Shown: one piece after another, positions 1 to 7,890 of the stretch
Layout of the letters: every line of letters begins with the position of its first letter
Position numbering within the stretch: position 1 is the first letter of the stretch
NCBI GenBank assembly: GCA_041617635.1
Contig: JBFJOO010000033.1
Coordinates: 1 to 38,118 of the forward strand
Length of the DNA: 38,118 bases
From: JAABRB01 sp041617635
GTDB lineage: Bacteria; Pseudomonadota; Gammaproteobacteria; Burkholderiales; SG8-39
Reading direction: 5' to 3'
Position numbers and translations under genes: made by a program
Notes under the pieces: generated by a model
What the model was told of the DNA's origin: nothing
Seen by the model: the letters and a program-made list of their open reading frames with translations, nothing else
The model's database searches: none

Positions 1-261
1 ACCTCCGCGGGAACGATGCATGGCGGCCAAGAGGCGGCACTGCTCTCGATGATCGTGCCGCTGCTGCACCACGGCATGCTCATCGTGGGCTTGCCTTACA
101 CGCTCCCGGAGCTCAGCAGCACGACGAGCGGCGGCACCCCCTACGGGGCCAGTCACCTGGCGGGGACGTCCTCCGACCGCGCGGTGGACGACACGGAGAA
201 GCGGCTCTGCGTCGCGCTCGGCCGGCGGCTGGCTGAGGTCGTCGCGAGGCTCGACCGATGA
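1..261 (+). CDS. wrbA: NAD(P)H:quinone oxidoreductase WrbA, C-terminal part (5' end outside window)
   Basis: C-terminal 87 residues of a flavodoxin-fold FMN protein of the WrbA family, which reduces quinones with two electrons from NAD(P)H in the cytoplasm. The frame is open from base 1, so the gene starts upstream of the window. The family signature is clear: HGGQE, then PLLHHGMLIVGLPY, then the TTSGGTPYGASH loop near FMN, and a closing GRRLAEV helix. The stop overlaps the start of the next gene as ATGA, so the two are probably co-translated. The identification rests on recognised WrbA motifs; the N-terminal flavodoxin phosphate-binding loop cannot be checked here. Confidence 0.9.
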   Translation, partial: TSAGTMHGGQEAALLSMIVPLLHHGMLIVGLPYTLPELSSTTSGGTPYGASHLAGTSSDRAVDDTEKRLCVALGRRLAEVVARLDR

Positions 262-956
262 GCGTCGCCGATGCGGCGCGCCGCTTCCTGCGCGCGCACT
301 CCGCAGGGACCCTCTCGACCCACTCGGCGCGGATCGGCGGCTATCCGTTCGGATCGGTCGTGCCGTTCGCGCTCGATGCCCGCGCTCGCCCGGTGCTGCT
401 GACGAGCGCGCTGGCCGAGCACACGCGCAACATCACGGCCGATCCGCGCGCAAGTCTCGTCGTTCATTCCTATGCGGAAGATGTCCAGGCTGGACCGCGC
501 CTGACGCTGATCGGCGACGTCACGGAGTTGTCCACGAGGGACGAGGGATGCGATCGCTATCTGCGACGCTTCCCGGACGCCGCGCGTCTCATGGCGCTCG
601 GCGATTTCTCGTTCCGCGCGATCGTCGCGCGCGAGCTGCTATTCGTGCAGGGCTTCGGCCGGATCGACTGGATCGGCGCGGACGCGTTCGCGCCGCCTCC
701 CAACGAGGTGACGGATGCCGAAGCCGACATCCTTGCGCACATGAACACCGAGCACGCGGACACGCTCCTCCTCTACTGCCGCACGCTCGGCGGCCTGAAC
801 GCTGAACGCGCGCACGCGATAGGCGTCGACTGTGACGGCATCGACGTCCGCGCGGACGGGCGGCTGCTCCGTTTCGATTTCGACCCGCCCGCGCCCGACG
901 CCCCGGCTGTGCGCGCCCGGCTGGTCCACCTTGCCGGGCGCGCCCGCGCGGAATAG
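258..956 (+). CDS. HugZ-like FMN-binding split-barrel protein with C-terminal DUF2470 domain
   Basis: 232 residues. The first ~145 residues form a pyridoxamine-5'-phosphate-oxidase-type split barrel (for example GTLSTHSARIGGYPFGSVVPF), a fold that binds FMN or haem. The last ~80 residues match DUF2470, with the hallmark AHMNTEHADTL. This arrangement is that of HugZ/HutZ haem-utilisation proteins and many uncharacterised relatives, so haem handling is possible but not shown. The ATG overlaps the wrbA stop (ATGA), and a DUF2069 gene follows after 5 bases, suggesting one operon. No haem-uptake genes are nearby, so a general flavin reductase role is equally possible. Confidence 0.85.
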   Translation: MSVADAARRFLRAHSAGTLSTHSARIGGYPFGSVVPFALDARARPVLLTSALAEHTRNITADPRASLVVHSYAEDVQAGPRLTLIGDVTELSTRDEGCDRYLRRFPDAARLMALGDFSFRAIVARELLFVQGFGRIDWIGADAFAPPPNEVTDAEADILAHMNTEHADTLLLYCRTLGGLNAERAHAIGVDCDGIDVRADGRLLRFDFDPPAPDAPAVRARLVHLAGRARAE

Positions 957-961
957 ATCGC

Positions 962-1300
962 GTGCGAACCAGCTACTGGGGCGCCGTCGGCAGCCTCGTC
1001 GCGCTCATCGCGCTCTGCCTGGCCTGGGAGATCTGGCTCGCGCCACTGCGGCCGGGCGGATCGTGGCTGATGCTCAAGTCCCTGCCGCTCCTCGCACCCT
1101 TGCGCGGCGTGTTGGCCGGCAGGCGGCGCACGTACCAGTGGGCCGCCATGTTCATCCTCGCATACTTCGCCGAGGGCGCCGTGCGCGCCTGGAGCGACCA
1201 CGGCCTCTCGGCCCAGCTTGCGCTGGCCGAGGCGTTTCTTGCACTGGTCTTTTTCGGATCGGCCGTGACGTATGCGCGCCGCGCGGCGGCACGGTCCTAG
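962..1300 (+). CDS. DUF2069 family small inner-membrane protein
   Basis: 112 residues starting at a GTG five bases after the previous stop. Three to four hydrophobic segments are visible: about residues 8-27, 37-47, 59-71 and 86-104. The segment LPLLAPLRGVLAGRRRTYQWA is the conserved DUF2069 core, followed by a charged AEGAVRAW stretch. Function is unknown. Pairing with wrbA is common in betaproteobacteria and the tight spacing points to co-transcription. No catalytic residues can be proposed. Confidence 0.8.
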   Translation: MRTSYWGAVGSLVALIALCLAWEIWLAPLRPGGSWLMLKSLPLLAPLRGVLAGRRRTYQWAAMFILAYFAEGAVRAWSDHGLSAQLALAEAFLALVFFGSAVTYARRAAARS

Positions 1301-1353
1301 AGGCGGGTCGAAGTCGCGCGGCATGTGGCCATCGCCCGCACCTTTGTCACTCC

Positions 1354-2535
1354 TCAGCGCACGAGCATGTATCCGATGCGCAACTGCGCTGGCAGCTTGC
1401 GATTGTAGTCGAGCAGGCTTTCGCCGTAGCCGTTGACGTACTGCAGCTGCAGGTACCCGCCCAGGCGATTGCCGGTGATCGCCCTCATCGGGTACGAGAG
1501 ATTGAGCTCCATGCTCGATCCCCGCGAGCCACGCCGCCACTCGGACGCGAACAGCACGCCGTCTCGCTTGCCGAGCTTCATGGTGAGATCGAAGTAGCCC
1601 CGATAGTCTTCGATGTCGGGATTCTCGGACTTCTCCAGGTAGCCGAGCACGCGCGGCGCGACCAGCAGGTGATAGCCATCGGGGTCACCGAACGTGAATC
1701 GGGGCTTCACGTAGGCGATGTTGAGCGAGCGCGAATTCGGACCGTCCCGGCCGTTCGACTCGTGCCCGAGACCCGCCTCGAGCCCGACGCGGCTGAGCCA
1801 GCCGTGGCGGTAGCCGAAATCGTCGCGATACCAGAAGAGCCGTGGCTTGTAGGCGGAGTCGAGAAACGGCTTCGAGGCCGATTGGAGGTCCCAAAGCGAC
1901 GTCTGCGTGTAGCCGATATTGAAGCCCCAGATCAGGCGATAGCGGAAGCTGATCTGGAGCTTGGCGTTCGTGCGCTCGCGGGTGCCGACCGCAAAGTACA
2001 TCGGCTCGTAGACGTCGAACCGCTCCAGCACCCCGCGTGCATTGAACCCATCGCCGAGCGGGTCCGGCGGCGCCGCATCGACCGGCGCCGCAGCAAGCGG
2101 AGCGGGGGCGACCGGCGCCGAGTCGGTAGCCGCGGTCGCGGGCGTCCCGGGTTCGATGGCGGCAAGCAGCAGCTTGTTCGCCGCGCGATCGACGAGCTCG
2201 AGCGTGACCGGACCGCGCGCCCCCGGCGGCGCGACGCCGCCGTACGCGAGCTTGCGAAATCCGCCGGGCGGCAGCGTGACCGGGGCGGCCTGCGCCGCAT
2301 CCACGATCGTGAGCATCAGCTCGCCCGCGAACCCGGTGCCGCGCAGGCGGGCCCGCAGCTCGCCGGGAATCGCCAGGGATTCCGCCGCGCCCGAGTCGTT
2401 GTTGAAGTACACGTGCACCAGGAAGCGCTCGCCGGCGTGCATGCGTTCATCGGGCGCGACCAGGACGGTCTCGGCGGCGAGACACGGAAACGCGCCAAGA
2501 GCGAGAGCGAGCAACAGGATGCGTGAACCAGCCAT
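1354..2535 (-). CDS. pldA: Outer-membrane phospholipase A (OMPLA family) with an extra N-terminal domain
   Basis: 393 residues from the ATG at 2535, chosen because a GGAGA ribosome site sits upstream and a signal peptide (residues 1-20, cleaving near CLA|AE) follows. The C-terminal half is an OMPLA-type beta barrel. GHESNGRDGPNSRSLN matches the catalytic block of E. coli OMPLA, with His258, Ser260 and Asn272 at the family spacing, and GYGESLLDYN is the other conserved stretch. OMPLA hydrolyses phospholipids in the outer leaflet of the outer membrane. Residues ~21-125 form an additional beta-rich domain joined by a Pro/Ala-rich linker (~130-160). The chain ends in Arg rather than the usual aromatic residue. 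It lies about 114 bases downstream of the SpeD-like gene and may share its transcript. Confidence 0.9.
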   Translation of the reverse strand: MAGSRILLLALALGAFPCLAAETVLVAPDERMHAGERFLVHVYFNNDSGAAESLAIPGELRARLRGTGFAGELMLTIVDAAQAAPVTLPPGGFRKLAYGGVAPPGARGPVTLELVDRAANKLLLAAIEPGTPATAATDSAPVAPAPLAAAPVDAAPPDPLGDGFNARGVLERFDVYEPMYFAVGTRERTNAKLQISFRYRLIWGFNIGYTQTSLWDLQSASKPFLDSAYKPRLFWYRDDFGYRHGWLSRVGLEAGLGHESNGRDGPNSRSLNIAYVKPRFTFGDPDGYHLLVAPRVLGYLEKSENPDIEDYRGYFDLTMKLGKRDGVLFASEWRRGSRGSSMELNLSYPMRAITGNRLGGYLQLQYVNGYGESLLDYNRKLPAQLRIGYMLVR

Positions 2536-2649
2536 GCGGGAATCTCCGGATCGGGCGCCGGCACGTGGCGGCGCGGAGGTGTTGGATCGCGACAGGTGAA
2601 GTACCCGGCGTCCGATCGCGCGACGAACGGACTGCACGGGGCGCAACGC

Positions 2650-3021
2650 TCAGAACGGGAACACGACCGGGTCCGCCTCCACACCCAGAAATGCGCGCGC
2701 GTAGCGCACGGCCGCGCTCGCGTCGAAAGCCTTGCAGGTATAGAGGACGATCGAGAAGAAGCGTCGGCCCGTCCAGAAGTAGGCGGCGATTCCCGAGTCG
2801 ACGAGCGGCAGAAACGCGTCGAAGCCCTGGCTCTCGGCGCGCCCCACTCCTTCCGGCGAGAAGATCACCGGCTCCGCATAGGCACGCAGACCGAGCTCGG
2901 CGGCAAGCCCTTGCAGCAATCTCGCGACCGTCTCCCGCCCGACGTCGCTCGAGTAGTAGCCCTCGATCAGCAGGCGCTGCCGGAAGATGTCGGGGGCGAT
3001 GTCGCGGACGCGAGCGGGCAT
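2650..3021 (-). CDS. Small S-adenosylmethionine decarboxylase (SpeD)-like protein with altered processing residues
   Basis: 123 residues, starting 10 bases after the leuA stop with a GGGGA site before the ATG. LLIEGYYS, FSPEGVG and the FFSIVLYTCK strand resemble the short class of SpeD, the pyruvoyl enzyme that decarboxylates S-adenosylmethionine for polyamine synthesis. In that class the chain self-cleaves at Glu-Ser to form a pyruvoyl group. Here Asp75-Ser76 occupies that point, and Cys96 lies exactly 20 residues on, as the catalytic Cys does in T. maritima SpeD (Ser63/Cys83). The processing His (His68) position holds Tyr81 and the usual ESH reads DSG. So the fold is plausible, but self-processing and activity are doubtful. 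No polyamine gene is adjacent. Confidence 0.6.
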   Translation of the reverse strand: MPARVRDIAPDIFRQRLLIEGYYSSDVGRETVARLLQGLAAELGLRAYAEPVIFSPEGVGRAESQGFDAFLPLVDSGIAAYFWTGRRFFSIVLYTCKAFDASAAVRYARAFLGVEADPVVFPF

Positions 3022-3031
3022 GGAGTCCCCG

Positions 3032-4582
3032 TCAGGGCGTCGTCTGCAGTTGCGGATTCACGCGCTCCACGCTGCTCCGCAGCTTGTTCAGCGCGTTCAC
3101 GTAGGCCTTGGCCGATGCCACGACGATGTCCGTGTCCGCGCCGACGCCGTTCACGATGCGCCCGCCTTTCGCGAGCCGCACGGTCACCTCGCCCTGTGAC
3201 TCGGTGCCCTGCGTGACCGCATTCACCGAGTAGAGCAGAAGATCCGCGCCGCTCTTCGCAATGCTTTCGATCGCCTTGAACGTGGCGTCCACCGGGCCAT
3301 CCCCCTGTGACTCCGCCTTGCGCTCCGCCCCGCCCTCGCCGAGCACGACGGTCGCGTGCGGCTGCTCGCCCATGCCGCTCGCCTGGCTCATGTGCACCAG
3401 GCGCCAATGCTCCATCTCGGCGGTGACCGCCTCGTCGGAAACCAGGGCGTGAAGATCCTCGTCGAAGATGTCCGCCTTCTTGTCCGCGAGATCCTTGAAT
3501 CTCTGAAACGCGACGTTCACGGCCTCCTCGGACTCGAGCTCGATGCCGATCTCCTTGAGCCGCTGCTTGAACGCGTTCCGGCCGGAGAGCTTGCCGAGCA
3601 CGATCTTGTTGGTGGTCCAGCCGACGTCCTCGGCGCGCATGATTTCGTAGGTCTGGCGGGCCTTGAGGACGCCGTCCTGGTGGATCCCCGAGGCGTGCGC
3701 GAAGGCATTCGCCCCGACGATCGCCTTGTTCGGCTGAACCAGAAATCCCGTGATCTGGGAGACCAGCCGCGAGGCGGAGACGATCTGCGCCGTGTCGATG
3801 CGGGTCTCCAGGCCGAAGAAATCGCGACGCGTGCGAACCGCCATCACGACCTCCTCGAGCGAGGTGTTCCCGGCGCGCTCGCCCAGACCGTTCACGGTGC
3901 ACTCGATCTGGCGTGCGCCGCCGATCATCACGCCGGCAAGCGAGTTCGCGACCGCCATGCCGAGGTCGTTGTGGCAGTGAACCGACCAGACCGCCTTGTC
4001 CGAGGTCGGGATCCGTTCGCGCAGCGTGCGAATGAACTCGCCGAACTGCTGCGGGATCGCGTAGCCCACCGTGTCGGCGATGTTGATCGTCCGGGCACCC
4101 TCCGCGATGGCCGCCTCGAGAACCCGGCAGAGGAAGTCGACCTCGGACCGGCTTCCGTCCTCCGGAGAGAACTCGACGTCGTCGCAATGCTTGCGCGCGA
4201 AACGCACTGCGAGCCGCGCCTGCTCCAGGACCTGATCGGGCGTCATGCGGAGCTTCTTCTCCATGTGCAGCGGACTGGTCGCGATGAACGTGTGGATGCG
4301 CGGCGCCTTCGCTCCCTTCAGCGCTTCGACACCGCGCGAGATGTCGCGGTCGTTCGCGCGGCACAGACCGGCCACGATGCTGTCCTTGATGCCCTCGGCG
4401 ATCGCGCGCACGGCCTCGAAGTCGCCGTTCGAAGCGGCGGGGAAGCCCGCCTCGATCACGTCCACGCGCAGACGCTCGAGCTGCCTCGCGATGCGGAGCT
4501 TCTCCTCGCGGGTCATCGACGCGCCGGGACTCTGCTCGCCGTCGCGAAGCGTCGTATCGAAGATGATCAATTTTTCGTTCAT
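3032..4582 (-). CDS. leuA: 2-isopropylmalate synthase
   Basis: 516 residues, full length. It condenses acetyl-CoA with 2-oxoisovalerate in the first committed step of leucine synthesis. The DRE-TIM barrel opens with FDTTLRDGEQSPG, carries the metal-binding HCHND motif and the GLGERAGN loop. From ~residue 390 a C-terminal regulatory (leucine-binding) domain follows, ending near ERVNPQLQTTP. CGGAGAAA lies just before the ATG. Upstream is a 210-base leader with a candidate promoter (4800-4828) and a Leu-rich mini-ORF, so expression is probably separate from pssA. The 2-oxoisovalerate substrate is made through the ilvB-ilvH-ilvC genes upstream in the same cluster. Confidence 0.97.
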   Translation of the reverse strand: MNEKLIIFDTTLRDGEQSPGASMTREEKLRIARQLERLRVDVIEAGFPAASNGDFEAVRAIAEGIKDSIVAGLCRANDRDISRGVEALKGAKAPRIHTFIATSPLHMEKKLRMTPDQVLEQARLAVRFARKHCDDVEFSPEDGSRSEVDFLCRVLEAAIAEGARTINIADTVGYAIPQQFGEFIRTLRERIPTSDKAVWSVHCHNDLGMAVANSLAGVMIGGARQIECTVNGLGERAGNTSLEEVVMAVRTRRDFFGLETRIDTAQIVSASRLVSQITGFLVQPNKAIVGANAFAHASGIHQDGVLKARQTYEIMRAEDVGWTTNKIVLGKLSGRNAFKQRLKEIGIELESEEAVNVAFQRFKDLADKKADIFDEDLHALVSDEAVTAEMEHWRLVHMSQASGMGEQPHATVVLGEGGAERKAESQGDGPVDATFKAIESIAKSGADLLLYSVNAVTQGTESQGEVTVRLAKGGRIVNGVGADTDIVVASAKAYVNALNKLRSSVERVNPQLQTTP

Positions 4583-4669
4583 GGCTTTCTCCGGTCACAT
4601 GGGCGGCACGGGCTTTCCGCGGGGCCCGGTAGGCGCCGCGGCGGGTACTGCTCGAATTGGGGGAGGGAT

Positions 4670-4792
4670 TTAGCTGCGCGCGGGGCGCAGCAGCAGAGCG
4701 AGTGCGCCGCAGAGAAGCGGAAGCGCCTGGAGCACGTGAGACCCGGGCACGTGAGACCCGGGCACTCGAGAAACGGCGGCGTTGGCAGCCAT
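4670..4792 (-). CDS. Putative 40-residue leader peptide ORF upstream of leuA
   Basis: An ATG at 4792 opens 40 codons ending in TAA at 4670, between the predicted leuA promoter and leuA. The peptide has a repeated VPGSH pair (from a 15-base tandem repeat) and then a Leu-rich end, LQALPLLCGALALLLRPARS, with eight Leu codons in 17 including three consecutive CTG. Leu-codon runs in a short ORF ahead of leuA are the hallmark of ribosome-mediated attenuation. No Shine-Dalgarno site is visible. The predicted transcription start falls at about the ATG, so translation would be leaderless. A clear terminator with U-tract between this ORF and leuA was not found. It could be a chance frame. Confidence 0.35.
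   Translation of the reverse strand: MAANAAVSRVPGSHVPGSHVLQALPLLCGALALLLRPARS
4732..4765. repeat. 15-base tandem repeat in the leuA leader
   Basis: The unit GCACGTGAGACCCGG occurs at 4732-4746 and 4747-4761, followed by a GCAC fragment of a third copy. It falls inside the Leu-rich mini-ORF, where it gives the duplicated VPGSH residues. Because 15 is a multiple of three, the duplication keeps the frame. Confidence 0.85.
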
Positions 4793-4799
4793 GCGAGGG

Positions 4800-4828
4800 A
4801 ATATAGCGGCATTCCCGGACCGGCGCAA
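4800..4828 (-). promoter_or_regulatory. Candidate sigma-70 promoter for leuA
   Basis: Reading the minus strand, TTGCGC (4828-4823) and TATATT (4805-4800) are separated by exactly 17 bases. This fits the sigma-70 -35/-10 layout and stands out in GC-rich surroundings. The predicted start is near 4792-4794, which gives leuA a leader of about 210 bases. The promoter lies just beyond the pssA stop at 4841. Confidence 0.5.
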
Positions 4829-4840
4829 TAACCGGTTAGG

Positions 4841-5599
4841 TCAACGTGGGAGCCGACGGCGGCGCCTCCAGAGCCACAGGGCGTACCCGGAGAACCCGTA
4901 GGCGACAAACAGCCCGAAGAGCACTAGGGGTGGATTGGCCGACACCATGACGAGCGCAAACACGACGAGCAGGACCGCCCAGAACGGCACGCTGCGCCGC
5001 AGGTTGAAGTCCTTGAAGCTGTAGAAAGGCACGCTCACCACCATCGTGATCCCGGCGTAGAAAGTCAAGAGCGCGGCGAGCCAGCGCACCGTCTCCACCC
5101 GCGCGATCTGGAAATCGTCGCTGACCCAGATGAATCCCACGACCAACGCCGCGGCCGCCGGGCTCGGCAGCCCCTGGAAATAGCGCTTGTCCACGACGTC
5201 GATGTTCGTGTTGAAGCGCGCCAACCGCAATGCCGTGCCGACGCAGTACACGAAGGCGACGATCCAGCCCGTTCGTCCGAGCCCCCGCAGCGCCCACTCG
5301 TACATGATGAGCGCCGGCGCGACACCGAAGCAGACCATGTCGGAAAGGCTGTCGTACTCGGCGCCGAACTCGCTTTGCGTGCGCGTCATCCGCGCGACGC
5401 GTCCGTCCAGGCCGTCGAGCACCATCGCGACGAAGACGGCGATGGCTGCCAGCTCGTATCGGGAGTTCATCGCCTGCACGATGGCGTAGAAGCCGGCGAA
5501 AAGCGCCCCCGTGGTGAGCAGATTCGGCAGCAGGTAGATGCCGCGCCGGCGCAACGTGCCGCGCAGGAAACCTCTTCCACCACGACGCAGCCGGGCCAC
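4841..5599 (-). CDS. pssA: CDP-diacylglycerol--serine O-phosphatidyltransferase
   Basis: 252 residues from a GTG four bases after the psd stop; GGAG overlaps the end of psd. This membrane enzyme makes phosphatidylserine from CDP-diacylglycerol and serine. The CDP-alcohol phosphotransferase signature is present as DGLDGRVARMTRTQSEFGAE followed by YDSLSD, with the conserved Asp residues that bind metal and substrate. About seven hydrophobic segments surround it, and the tail is Arg-rich (WLWRRRRRLPR). Its product is the substrate of Psd, encoded just upstream, so the pair forms the phosphatidylethanolamine pathway. Confidence 0.95.
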   Translation of the reverse strand: MARLRRGGRGFLRGTLRRRGIYLLPNLLTTGALFAGFYAIVQAMNSRYELAAIAVFVAMVLDGLDGRVARMTRTQSEFGAEYDSLSDMVCFGVAPALIMYEWALRGLGRTGWIVAFVYCVGTALRLARFNTNIDVVDKRYFQGLPSPAAAALVVGFIWVSDDFQIARVETVRWLAALLTFYAGITMVVSVPFYSFKDFNLRRSVPFWAVLLVVFALVMVSANPPLVLFGLFVAYGFSGYALWLWRRRRRLPR

Positions 5600-5603
5600 G
5601 GCG

Positions 5604-6245
5604 TCAGAGCTCCGCGAGAACGGTGGCGCCGCAGCGCACCGACTGTCCGAGTTCCACCTTCACCCTGGCGCCGAGCGGCAGGTAGACGTCGACGCGCGAG
5701 CCGAACCGGATGAACCCGAAGCGCTCGCCCCTGCGCAGGCGATCGCCGGCCTTGGCATAGCAGAGGATGCGCCGCGCGATCAGCCCTGCGATCTGCACGC
5801 ATGTCACATCCGCCCCGGCCGCCGTGCGGAGCCAGAGCGCGTTGCGCTCGTTCTCGAGCGACGCCTTGTCGAGCGCCGCGTTGAGGAACGAACCCGACGC
5901 ATACCAGCGATCCCGCACCTCGCCATCCACCGGTGAGCGGTTCGCGTGCACGTTGAAAACGTTCATGAACACGCTGACCTTCAATGCCTCGCGCTTCAGG
6001 TACGCATCCTGCGCCTTCTCGACGGCCACGATCCGGCCATCGGCCGGCGAGACGACCGTCCGCTCGGTGCCCGGAACCTGCCGCGGCGGATCGCGAAAGA
6101 ACTGCAGCACGAAGAGCGCCGCGAGCCACAGCGGAGCCGACCACCACCAGCCTGCGAGCCACCCCACCGCCAGCGCGGCCGCAATGGTGACGGCGACATG
6201 GCCCCAGCCCTCGCGCGCGATGATGGGGTGGGGATAGTCGGTCAT
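5604..6245 (-). CDS. psd: Phosphatidylserine decarboxylase (short, soluble-type proenzyme)
   Basis: 213 residues from the ATG at 6245; a TTG one codon earlier is less likely. It decarboxylates phosphatidylserine to phosphatidylethanolamine and self-cleaves to create a pyruvoyl group. Residues ~20-48 hold hydrophobic segments, then the core runs through VVSPADGRIV, FMNVFNVHANRSPVDG and ILCYAKAGDRL. Near the C-terminus FIRFGSRVD contains the Gly-Ser cleavage site typical of the short family. It sits 28 bases after ilvC and 4 bases before pssA, so it is probably read from the ilv transcript. Confidence 0.93.
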   Translation of the reverse strand: MTDYPHPIIAREGWGHVAVTIAAALAVGWLAGWWWSAPLWLAALFVLQFFRDPPRQVPGTERTVVSPADGRIVAVEKAQDAYLKREALKVSVFMNVFNVHANRSPVDGEVRDRWYASGSFLNAALDKASLENERNALWLRTAAGADVTCVQIAGLIARRILCYAKAGDRLRRGERFGFIRFGSRVDVYLPLGARVKVELGQSVRCGATVLAEL

Positions 6246-6276
6246 CAAGCGGAGCGGACGGAGCGTCCCGAGGCGC

Positions 6277-7293
6277 CTAGTTCTTCGACTGATCGACGAG
6301 CCGATTCTTGCGGATCCACGGCATCATCTCGCGCAGCTTCGCGCCCACCGTCTCGATCGGGTGCTGTGCGGTCAGGCGCCGCCGCGAGAGCAGCGTCGGG
6401 GCACCCGCGCGGTTCTCGAGCACGAAATCCCGCGCGTACTCGCCGGTCTGGATCCGCATGAGGGCTTCCTGCATCGCCTTCTTGGTCGCGGCGGACACGA
6501 TCTTCGGGCCGGTCACGTACTCGCCGTACTCGGCGTTGTTCGAGATCGAATAGTTCATGGTGCCGATGCCGCCTTCGTACATCAGGTCGACGATCAGCTT
6601 CAGCTCGTGCAGGCACTCGAAGTACGCCATCTCGGGCGCATAGCCCGCTTCGACGAGTGTTTCGAAGCCGGCCTTGACCAGCTCGACGCAACCGCCGCAA
6701 AGTACCGCCTGCTCGCCGAAGAGATCGGTCTCGGTCTCCTCGCGGAAGTTCGTTTCGATGATTCCGGCCTTACCGCCGCCGATTGCGGTCGCGTAGGAGA
6801 GCGCGATGTCGCGCCCCTTCTTGCTCGGCGACTGGTGGACCGCGATCAGCATCGGCACGCCACCACCCTGCACGTAGGTAGACCTGACCGTGTGCCCCGG
6901 GGCCTTCGGCGCGACCATGACCACGTCCAGGTCCGCGCGGGGCTGGATCTGGCCGTAGTGGATGTTGAAGCCGTGCGCGAACGCGAGCGTTCCGCCCTTC
7001 CGGATGTTCGGCTCGATGTCCTCCCGGTAGATCTGCGCGTGGTGCTCGTCCGGCAGCAGGACCATCACGATATCGGCCCCCTTGACCGCCTGGCCGATCT
7101 CCTTGACGTCCAGGCCGCTCTTCTTGGCCTTGTTCCAGGATGCACCGTCCTTGCGCAGTCCGACGCTGACCTTGATGCCGGAGTCCTTCAGGTTGAGCGC
7201 ATGGGCGTGCCCTTGCGACCCGTAGCCGATGATTGCCACCTTCTTGCCCTTGATCAGCGAGAGGTCGGCGTCCTTGTCGTAGTAGACCTTCAT
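6277..7293 (-). CDS. ilvC: Ketol-acid reductoisomerase (NADP+), class I
   Basis: 338 residues, the normal class I length. It isomerises and reduces acetolactate or acetohydroxybutyrate, the second shared step of valine/isoleucine synthesis. The N-terminal Rossmann domain has IIGYGSQGHAHALNLKDSG. The C-terminal knotted helical domain carries the acidic metal ligands in FGEQAVLCGG and ECLHELKLIVDLMYEGG. AAGGGAAG lies 5 bases before the ATG. The 82-base gap to ilvH holds only a weak stem (GGAGG/CCTCC) without a U-tract, so the ilv genes are likely one operon. Confidence 0.97.
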   Translation of the reverse strand: MKVYYDKDADLSLIKGKKVAIIGYGSQGHAHALNLKDSGIKVSVGLRKDGASWNKAKKSGLDVKEIGQAVKGADIVMVLLPDEHHAQIYREDIEPNIRKGGTLAFAHGFNIHYGQIQPRADLDVVMVAPKAPGHTVRSTYVQGGGVPMLIAVHQSPSKKGRDIALSYATAIGGGKAGIIETNFREETETDLFGEQAVLCGGCVELVKAGFETLVEAGYAPEMAYFECLHELKLIVDLMYEGGIGTMNYSISNNAEYGEYVTGPKIVSAATKKAMQEALMRIQTGEYARDFVLENRAGAPTLLSRRRLTAQHPIETVGAKLREMMPWIRKNRLVDQSKN

Positions 7294-7375
7294 TTTCTTC
7301 CCTTGGTGAGTGAGGGGCTGAAGGGTGAGGAGCGAGGAGGGTGCGATCCTCCCTGCCCCCTACTCCCCGCCCCGA

Positions 7376-7867
7376 CTAGACTTTGAGTACCCGCTCGCCG
7401 CGCGCGATTCCGGAAGCCCCGGTACGCACGGTTTCGAGAATCGCCGCCCGATCGAGCGCCTCGATGAAGGCGTCGAGCTTATCGCCGCTTCCCGTCAGCT
7501 CGATCGTATAGATGGCATCCGTGACGTCCAGGATGCGCCCGCGAAAGATCTCCGCCATGCGCTTCATCTCCTCGCGGTCCTTGCCGGTGGCGCGCACCTT
7601 TATCAGCATGAGCTCGCGCTCGATGTGGGGCGCCTCCGAAAGGTCCACGACCTTCACCACGTCCACGAGCTTGTTCAGCTGCTTGGTGATCTGCTCGATC
7701 ACGTCGTCGGAGCCGTTGGTGACGATGGTCATGCGCGAGAGTGACGGATCTTCGGTCGGGGCGACCGTGAGAGACTCGATGTTGTAGCCGCGCGCGGAGA
7801 ACAGTCCCGCCACGCGCGAGAGCGCGCCGGATTCGTTCTCCAGGAGCGTGGAAATGATGTGCCGCAT
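7376..7867 (-). CDS. ilvH: Acetolactate synthase small (regulatory) subunit
   Basis: 163 residues from the ATG at 7867, 23 bases after the ilvB stop. The N-terminal ACT domain reads HIISTLLENESGALSRVAGL then FSARGYNIESLTVAPTED, the valine-sensing region of the family. The C-terminal domain continues to GIARGERVLKV. The subunit activates the IlvB catalytic subunit and gives it feedback inhibition by valine. Length and order (ilvB-ilvH-ilvC) are typical. Confidence 0.97.
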   Translation of the reverse strand: MRHIISTLLENESGALSRVAGLFSARGYNIESLTVAPTEDPSLSRMTIVTNGSDDVIEQITKQLNKLVDVVKVVDLSEAPHIERELMLIKVRATGKDREEMKRMAEIFRGRILDVTDAIYTIELTGSGDKLDAFIEALDRAAILETVRTGASGIARGERVLKV

Positions 7868-7890
7868 CGCGGTCGTTCCGCTGGGCGGGG

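Noticed and set aside
832..2526. 564-codon plus-strand frame across the DUF2069 gene and pldA
   Set aside because: It runs out of frame through one real gene and antisense to another, with biased residue content and no family match.
7294..7375. Hairpin between ilvH and ilvC (GGAGG/CCTCC) as a terminator
   Set aside because: Short stem without a T-tract on the gene strand; ilvC has a good ribosome site and standard operon order, so termination is not supported.
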